Assembly: GCA_037954325.1 (NCBI GenBank)
Contig: JBBMNZ010000021.1
Coordinates: 15,172,116 to 15,236,115 of the forward strand
Direction of reading: 5' to 3'
From: Fistularia commersonii
Lineage: Eukaryota; Chordata; Actinopteri; Syngnathiformes; Fistulariidae
DNA length: 64,000 bases
Shown here: positions 58,737 through 64,000 of the stretch, one piece after another
Layout: every line of letters starts with the position of its first letter
Position numbering within the stretch: position 1 is the stretch's first letter
Translations under genes and position numbers: made by a program
The notes under the pieces: model-generated
Databases searched by the model: none
Told to the model about the DNA's origin: nothing
Seen by the model: the letters and a program-made list of their open reading frames with translations, nothing else

Positions 58737-59855
58737 GTTGAGAATGCTAATAGAAAAGTACAGAGAAGGCCAGAGGGAGTTGCATTGCGTTTTTGTAGAC
58801 CTAGAAAAAGCATATGACAGGGTGCCAAGAGAGGAGCTCTGGTATTGTATGAGGAAGTCTGGAGTGGCAGAGAAGTATGTTAGACTGGTGCGGGACATGT
58901 ATGCTCGCTGTGAGACACTGGTACGGTGTGCTGTAGGGGTAACAGAGAAGTTCAAGGTGGAGGTGGGACTCCATCAGGGATCAGCTCTGAGCCCCTTCTT
59001 GTTCGCAATGGTGATGGACAGGCTGACAGATGAGGTTAGACAGGAATCCCCATGGACCATGATGTTTGCAGATGACATTGTGATCTGTAGTGAGAGCAGA
59101 CAACAGGTAGAGGAAAATCTAGAGAGGTGGAGGTATGCTCTGGAAAGGAGAGGAATGAAAGTTAGTCGCAGCAAGACAGAATATATGTGTGTGAATGAGA
59201 GGAACTCGGGTGGAACGGTGAGGCTACAGGGAGTGGAGATCAAGAAGCTGGAGGATTTCAGGTACTTAGGGTCAACAGTCCAGAGCAACGGAGAGTGTGG
59301 AAAAGAGGTGAAGAGACGGGTCCAAGCAGGTTGGAATGGGTGGAGAAAAGTGTCAGGGGTACCAAGAGATAGAAGACTATCGGTCAGAATAAAAGGAAAG
59401 GTGTACAAGACACTGGTGAGACCAGCGATGATGTTTGGACTAGAAACTGTTCCAATGACCAAAAGACAGCAGGCAGAACTAGAGGTTGCAGAGATGAAGA
59501 TGTTGAGGTTCTCTTTGGGAGTGACCAGGATGGAGAGGATCAGGAATGAGTCTATCAGAGAAACGGCACATGTTAGATGTTTTGGAGAGAAGGTCAGAGA
59601 AGCCAGACTGAGATGGTTCGGTCATGTACAGAGAAGAGATAGTGAATATATTGGTAGACGGATGCTGGAATTGGAGCTGCCGGGCAAGAGGTCTCGAGGA
59701 AGACCAAAGAGGAGATTTATGGACGTAGTGAGAGAGGATATGAAAGTAGTTGGTGTGAGAGAGGAAGATACAGAGAATAGGGTTAGATGGAGAAAGTTGA
59801 CTCGCTGTGGCGACACCTAACGGGAAAAGCCGAAAGAAGAAGAAGAAGAAGAAGA
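58737..59855 (+). mobile_element. RTE-type LINE insertion, 5'-truncated, with 9-bp target duplication
   Basis: Flanked by AGGTTTTTC at 58728-58736 and 59856-59864, a perfect 9-bp duplication expected from target-primed insertion. The insert starts inside the reverse transcriptase region and ends with a very short 3' UTR (CGGGAAAAGCCGAAA) and a (GAA)n tail, the compact 3' end typical of RTE-clade LINEs. Relatives in this window lie at 12.9, 27.5 (minus), 34.6, 37.0, 52.3 and 63.0 kb. This is the best preserved copy and the reference used for the others. Confidence 0.92.
58738..59820 (+). CDS. RTE-type reverse transcriptase, C-terminal 360 codons (5'-truncated)
   Basis: The frame is uninterrupted to TAA at 59818. 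Visible parts are: VFVDLEKAYDRVPREELW (residues 18-35, RT palm start, first catalytic Asp); VGLHQGSALSPFLFAMVMDR (about 76-95, the B block); and MMFADDIVICSES (about 108-120, the FADD catalytic box near 59065-59100). The thumb region contains YLGSTVQSNGECGKEVKRRV, and the C-terminal domain HVQRRDSEYIGRRMLELELP and RRFMDVVREDMKVVGVREED. Intact RTE proteins are roughly 1,000 residues with an N-terminal APE endonuclease; that part and the promoter were lost at insertion. It has no start codon of its own, so it is a dead fragment preserved by youth rather than selection. Confidence 0.9.
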   Translation: MRMLIEKYREGQRELHCVFVDLEKAYDRVPREELWYCMRKSGVAEKYVRLVRDMYARCETLVRCAVGVTEKFKVEVGLHQGSALSPFLFAMVMDRLTDEVRQESPWTMMFADDIVICSESRQQVEENLERWRYALERRGMKVSRSKTEYMCVNERNSGGTVRLQGVEIKKLEDFRYLGSTVQSNGECGKEVKRRVQAGWNGWRKVSGVPRDRRLSVRIKGKVYKTLVRPAMMFGLETVPMTKRQQAELEVAEMKMLRFSLGVTRMERIRNESIRETAHVRCFGEKVREARLRWFGHVQRRDSEYIGRRMLELELPGKRSRGRPKRRFMDVVREDMKVVGVREEDTENRVRWRKLTRCGDT

Positions 59856-59864
59856 AGGTTTTTC

Positions 59865-60958
59865 TGATTTTGATGTATAAAGTGATTCGTGTCTGAAGGA
59901 GCCACCGAATTGTCGTGCACACACTGGATATCTGCAACATGCACGTCCGTGCACCTGTTCATAGATCCACCTATGCGACCGACGGCAAATCCAAATCCAC
60001 GTCTGACTTCACCCACGTCAAACCTCACCCACAGATATTTTCTGTAATTTTCCTGTTGGCATTTTTCATTTTTGGCTTTCTGCCGCGTTGATGACTCACC
60101 CGTCATCGGCACATGCTATTTAATAAAATGAATTTTTTGCCGTTCCTAAATGGATACCGAGTATCTTGCTGTTCTGCAGGAACAGGAAACATCACCTCGG
60201 CTGCGCGAGTTCCACCTCCCTCGTCTGCGGAGAAAGATAGAAGATGGCTGGACTCTGCGGACCTGTTTACAGAGATGGTTATCTGTGGTTATGTTGTAAA
60301 CCTTGGGGGGGCAAAAAAAAAAAAAAAAAAAGAATAAAAAATCAATAGGAAAATACGCTCACGATAACAGCCGTGATGTTAAATCCGCTGCGACTGAACT
60401 AGATTTTAAAGTTTGCGCTTCCCCAGAAGGTGCTCTGCAGCAGCCGCAGACGGCGCGACTGCATTAGCATTCCACCTCCAGCCACCCTTCGGCCCTGTTA
60501 TCGCCTCTGCGACGCTATTTTCATTTATTTACCAGCCCTTAACACGCGCACAGATACTCATTATACTCTTGGTTAGTCTTTGTGTATTCCTGTGACTTGG
60601 TCTCACTACGGCGAGGGCAGCGTCAAATAAAGCTTTCATCGTGGCTCATTAACCAACTGCTGGGTTATAAACATTTAGAAGGTGCAATAAACTGTTGCTC
60701 TTACGTGAATTCATTGAAATACATATAATAAAATATTAAAACCGCACGCCGCACCGCTCCACATCCACCTTCCAGTCTCCAGACAGTAAGATAGAAGCTT
60801 CTGGGAGCTCCTCGGGCTCCAAACAGCTCCAAACCACGATCCAGGTTTTTAAACCTTAAACCTTGGAACCCCAAGCTTCTTGTCGAGAACTGGAACCGTG
60901 GATTTATTGAAACCGGGTTGTTAGCATTCATCCACGCAGCGGCAGGGCTACCATGTAA
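59865..60958. other. Unassigned sequence
   Basis: Contains an A run at 60314-60331 after a short G run. No recognised gene or transposon. Confidence 0.5.
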
Positions 60959-60994
60959 GGCGCTAACCAGGCGCTAACCAGGTGCTAACCAGGT
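60959..60994. repeat. Short 11-bp tandem repeat
   Basis: Three copies of GCGCTAACCAG (one as GTGCTAACCAG). The unit is the reverse complement of the GGTTAGCGC front-end word of the SINE-like repeat, so it may be another local expansion of that motif. Confidence 0.75.
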
Positions 60995-61004
60995 AGCGCC
61001 CGGG

Positions 61005-61115
61005 GGGTTTCGGTATCTCGCCGAGGACACTTCTGCACGCGGGCAGGACCGGCCGGGGATCCAACTTGCATCCTGGTTTCGGACCGCTGGCCAACGCCCG
61101 GTTGCGTCATCGCAA
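61005..61115. repeat. Dispersed 'GTGTCTTGC' repeat piece, diverged
   Basis: GGTATCTCGCCGAGGACACT, GGCAGGACCGGCCGGGGATC, then CGGACCGCTGGCCAACGCC follow the order of the family at 37.66 kb (…CAAGGACAC…, …GGGATC…, …GACCGCT…). Low similarity. Confidence 0.35.
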
Positions 61116-62046
61116 CATTCAGACGGGTGGCGGAGTTGAACAAGAGCCAATTGTCAGAAAACTCAGAAGGAAAATTTTGACGACAGACAACAATGCGCAT
61201 TTGGGCGCCGGCGCTGAGGGAAAGTCTTTGTCGCTACGAATCAAAGGTTTGACGGGATCCGGCGGATGTATTAATAGACCTCCTTTGGTAGGAGGTACGA
61301 CTGTAGCGGCTGGATCTCGGCATGCATCGCCGCATATTTGTTTTTCCGCAGCCCCCATTTGAACCGAGCGCCCCCCCCCCTTCTCGCCTATACATTTCCA
61401 CAGTCGTCTTTTTCTTCCTCTTCCTGACTCCCGGATATCGTCTCCTGGATGAGTCACTTGCGAGGTCTGCGCCGTGGAAGATTCCAGTAATTACTTCAAA
61501 ACAACCGGCGTCGAGGAGGCGCAGCGGGTTTTATTTATATTTCAAACAGGGGGGGGGGGGTGTATCAAAGTGCATCTGAAAAACAAAAAAAAAAAATTCG
61601 GGATCTCTTTCCATGTACAAGCGGCAGCTCGAGGTGCACAAAGATCCAAACGTCACCTCGCCAACCCCCGCAGCCTTTCATTAGCTGATCAGCTTCTGGA
61701 GTTTTACTGGGAATTCGACAATAAATCCCTCTGGGAGACGCACAAGTTGAATGACCTCGACGTGAAACGCCGACGCAAGTGAAGCGTCAGCACGCCGTCG
61801 GGTCCGAAGGGAAACCGGACACGATCATTTGATCTTTTCCTTCGCTCCGGAATGTACAACGCGGTGAACGCGCAATTAGTGGAAGGAGATGTTTCCGATG
61901 CGAGGTGTTCCTGAGGTCCACGGGTCAATTATTCCTGGAGGTGGAAATGGCTGTGACGTTTCCAAGTGTGCACCAGTCGAGGTGAGACGGGGCGGCGGAT
62001 CGGGCGAACGCAACGGTGAGCTCATAAAATGTCCAAAGTCCAAGTA
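61116..62046. other. Unassigned sequence
   Basis: C run at 61371-61380, G run at 61549-61560, A run at 61584-61595. A GAGGTGAGACGG splice-like word lies at 61979 without a clear acceptor. No gene recognised. Confidence 0.45.
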
Positions 62047-62321
62047 TCGTAATTTCCGGACGATAAGCCGCGACTTTTTTCACGTAAACAACGATGCGGC
62101 TAATACATGGATATTTAGGAGTGAGGGGCTAGCGAGCTTCACGCTGCTACGACATTTATCCATTGGGCCGATGAAATGACCGGGAAATTCTGAGTCCTTT
62201 AAACTCCGACACTGAAGAAGACGACTTTGACGGTTTTAGTTCGCAGGAGGAAGCCCAAGATAGCGATCGGCTAGCCGGCGCGGCTTATATTGAGGTGCGC
62301 TCAATAGTCCGGAAACTCCGG
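62047..62321. mobile_element. pogo-type MITE with both ends and TA flanks
   Basis: TA precedes (62045-62046) and follows (62322-62323). The left end TCGTAATTTCCGGACGATAA then GCCGCG pairs with the right end CGCGGCTTATATTGAGGTGC, GCTCAATAGTCCGGAAACTC, CGG as an imperfect inverted repeat. At 275 bp there is no room for transposase; a short acidic remnant (DTEEDDFDGF-like, 62206-62242) recalls the C-terminal end of pogo-type transposases. Same family as the outer element at 25.86 kb. Confidence 0.8.
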
Positions 62322-63014
62322 TAGATAGTATTCTTTCTATGTACAAGATATATTGGTGTACCTTGCATAACTGCACAATACAACTCTGGACATTTGTTGT
62401 CATGACGACTTTCACTGAATGGAATCAGCCGGGGACGTTTGGTCCGGACATTAGCTACTGCTAGCTAGCCCCAGGCTAACCTCCAAATGACCATCAGTCA
62501 TGGTAGGACGGTATTTGGACTTGATGTGGGAAAAGGCTGACACAACTGTGATTTTAGTTCCTTCACCCGCCTCAGCTCGCTTTTCGGGGGGAGGTCGTAA
62601 TTTTTATAAACGGTCCGAGAAAATGCCGCTTCACGTTTCCCTTCAAGCGACGGTAGACTGGCTGATCGGGCAAAGGCATCGAAAATGACAGTTAAGAAAT
62701 AAAGTCCTCCCAAGTTTTCGGCTTCTCAATCGGTCCAGCTCTCCTACTCGGTTTAACATCCTTCTTGAGTTAACAAGAATTAAACTGGAGGATAACTAGG
62801 TAACATGCTAGCTTGCTAGAATGTGCCAGAAAAGGTCCGATGTCACACGAGCTGCCCTCCACGTCAATTAAGCGACGAATTTCATCCTGAGGACAGATGA
62901 CAGGCTAAAGCCTATTTTTTAAATACCATGCAATCCACCCACGCTACCTTTGCGGTCGACGTATTGGACACCCCTGTCTCAAGACAAGTAACCGCCATTC
63001 AAAAATATGAAGAC
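62322..63014. other. Unassigned sequence
   Basis: No gene or repeat recognised. Confidence 0.5.
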
Positions 63015-63655
63015 ACTGACAGGCCTGTTTGCAGACGACATGGTGGTCTGTAGTGAGAGCAGGGAACAGGCTGAGGAACATCTAGAGAGGTGGAGGTTTG
63101 CTCTGGAAAGGAGAGGCATGAAGACAGAATATATTTGTGTGAATGAGAGGTGGAACAGTGAGACTACGAGGAGTGGAGATCAAGAAGGTGGAGGATTTCA
63201 AGTTCTTAGGGTCAACAGTCCAGAGCGTGGAGAAGGGTTAAAGGAACACGTTTAAGGAGGTTGGAATGGGTGGAGAAGATAGAAGACTATCAGCCAGAAT
63301 GAAAGGAAAGGTGTAGAAGACAGTGGTGAGACCAGGTGTGGTTTGGAGGCATTGATAAATACAGGAGGCAGAGCTGGAGGTGGCAGAGGTGGAGATGTTG
63401 AGGTTCTCTTTGGGAGCGACCAGGATGGAGAGGATCAGGAATGAGTCCATCAGAAGGACGACACATGGTAGATGTTCTGGAGAGAAGCTCAGAGATGGTC
63501 GGGTCACGTACAGAGGAGGGAAAGTGAATACATTGGTAGACGGATGCTGGAGTTGGAGGTCAAGACGAAGACCAGGGAGAAGATGGATGGACGACGTTGG
63601 CGGAGAAGGTGGATGGGCTGTGGTGACCCCTGAAGGAAAAGAAGAAGATCCACAG
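63015..63655 (+). mobile_element. RTE-type LINE copy, old and deleted
   Basis: Begins near the catalytic box: CTGTTTGCAGACGACATGGT encodes LFADDMVVCSESREQAEEH. It continues through CTAGAGAGGTGGAGG, AGGGTCAACAGTCCAGAG, GGTTGGAATGGGTGGAGAAG, GGTTCTCTTTGGGAGCGACC and GTGAATACATTGGTAGACGG to GACCCCTGAAGGAAAAGAAG. Multiple deletions shorten about 760 reference bases to 640 and break the frame. Confidence 0.8.
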
Positions 63656-64000
63656 TGGATAAACCCAAGTGTCCTCTTCGGGACGTAAGGTCAGCTGCCG
63701 AAAGGTGCGTTTCATTTCCCTAAATTTGCTCCAAGAGTTCACGGAAGGAGATGCGAACCTGGTCGTACGCTGGCGAGGAGGAGGAGCCACACAACCGCTA
63801 TTTCCTCCGGTTCGCCATCCTCAAAACACACACCGAACAACAATCCGGATGAACATCTGCTGCCGAAGGCCGGCGAGGACGGGAACCCGATCTGAGCTCC
63901 CATTGGTCACATGTCCTTCTGATGTTTCCTATTTGTGGTCGCCCTCTTGGAATAAAGTCGTGGAGAGGCGGCAGAGTCTGCGGACGCTCAGCCATCGGCT
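63656..64000. other. Unassigned sequence
   Basis: No gene or repeat recognised up to the window end. Confidence 0.5.

Overview
The window looks like teleost fish nuclear DNA made almost entirely of non-coding, repeat-rich sequence, most likely intronic or intergenic. The evidence is a mosaic of RTE, Tx1/L1 and L2-type LINE remnants, Tc1, pogo/Tigger, hAT and Harbinger-like DNA transposon relics, (CA)n/(TAA)n/(GAA)n microsatellites, and a dispersed repeat with a 'front end' common in fish genomes. There is no bacterial gene arrangement and no operon. Most open frames are short and lie in repeats or low-complexity DNA. All family names come from motifs recognised by eye, not from database searches.

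Layout. 0-3 kb: Harbinger-like relics with a Myb/SANT-like remnant, then a 740-bp Tigger-type element with both terminal repeats. 3.4-8.1 kb: CA repeats and two long minisatellites (about 38-bp unit). 8.9-13.2 kb: a decayed minus-strand Tx1-type LINE, a LINE 3' tail, a second RT scrap and an RTE scrap. 13.6-19.3 kb: a pogo-type element, two Tc1 copies, a dispersed SINE-like repeat and a second Tigger relic. 23.7-28.6 kb: an hAT element with an 8-bp target duplication, two nested pogo MITEs, and a young minus-strand RTE insertion with a 15-bp duplication. 29.3-32.5 kb: a third minisatellite of the same unit family, (TAA)n arrays around a LINE tail, and CA repeats. 34.6-38 kb: two RTE relics. 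39.8 kb: a 60-bp minus-strand block that looks like a real coding exon with good splice signals; it is the best host-gene candidate. 44.7-46 kb: an 11-bp GC-rich repeat and a 160-170-bp AT-rich tandem array. 47-53 kb: Harbinger, L1, RTE and L2 pieces, plus an unassigned 66-codon frame with coding-like composition. 54.4-55.5 kb: a second minisatellite type (about 31 bp). 57.4-59.9 kb: a Harbinger-like relic and the best preserved LINE, an RTE insertion with a 360-codon reverse transcriptase frame and a 9-bp duplication. 60-64 kb: a pogo MITE and an old RTE copy.

No genes here clearly work together. The main biology is transposon history: repeated RTE insertion tagged by (GAA)n tails, transposon nesting, and minisatellites that appear to have grown from one internal segment of a dispersed repeat. 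I saw no convincing novel system. The items most worth following up are the 39.8-kb exon, the 50.8-kb frame, and the minisatellite origin.
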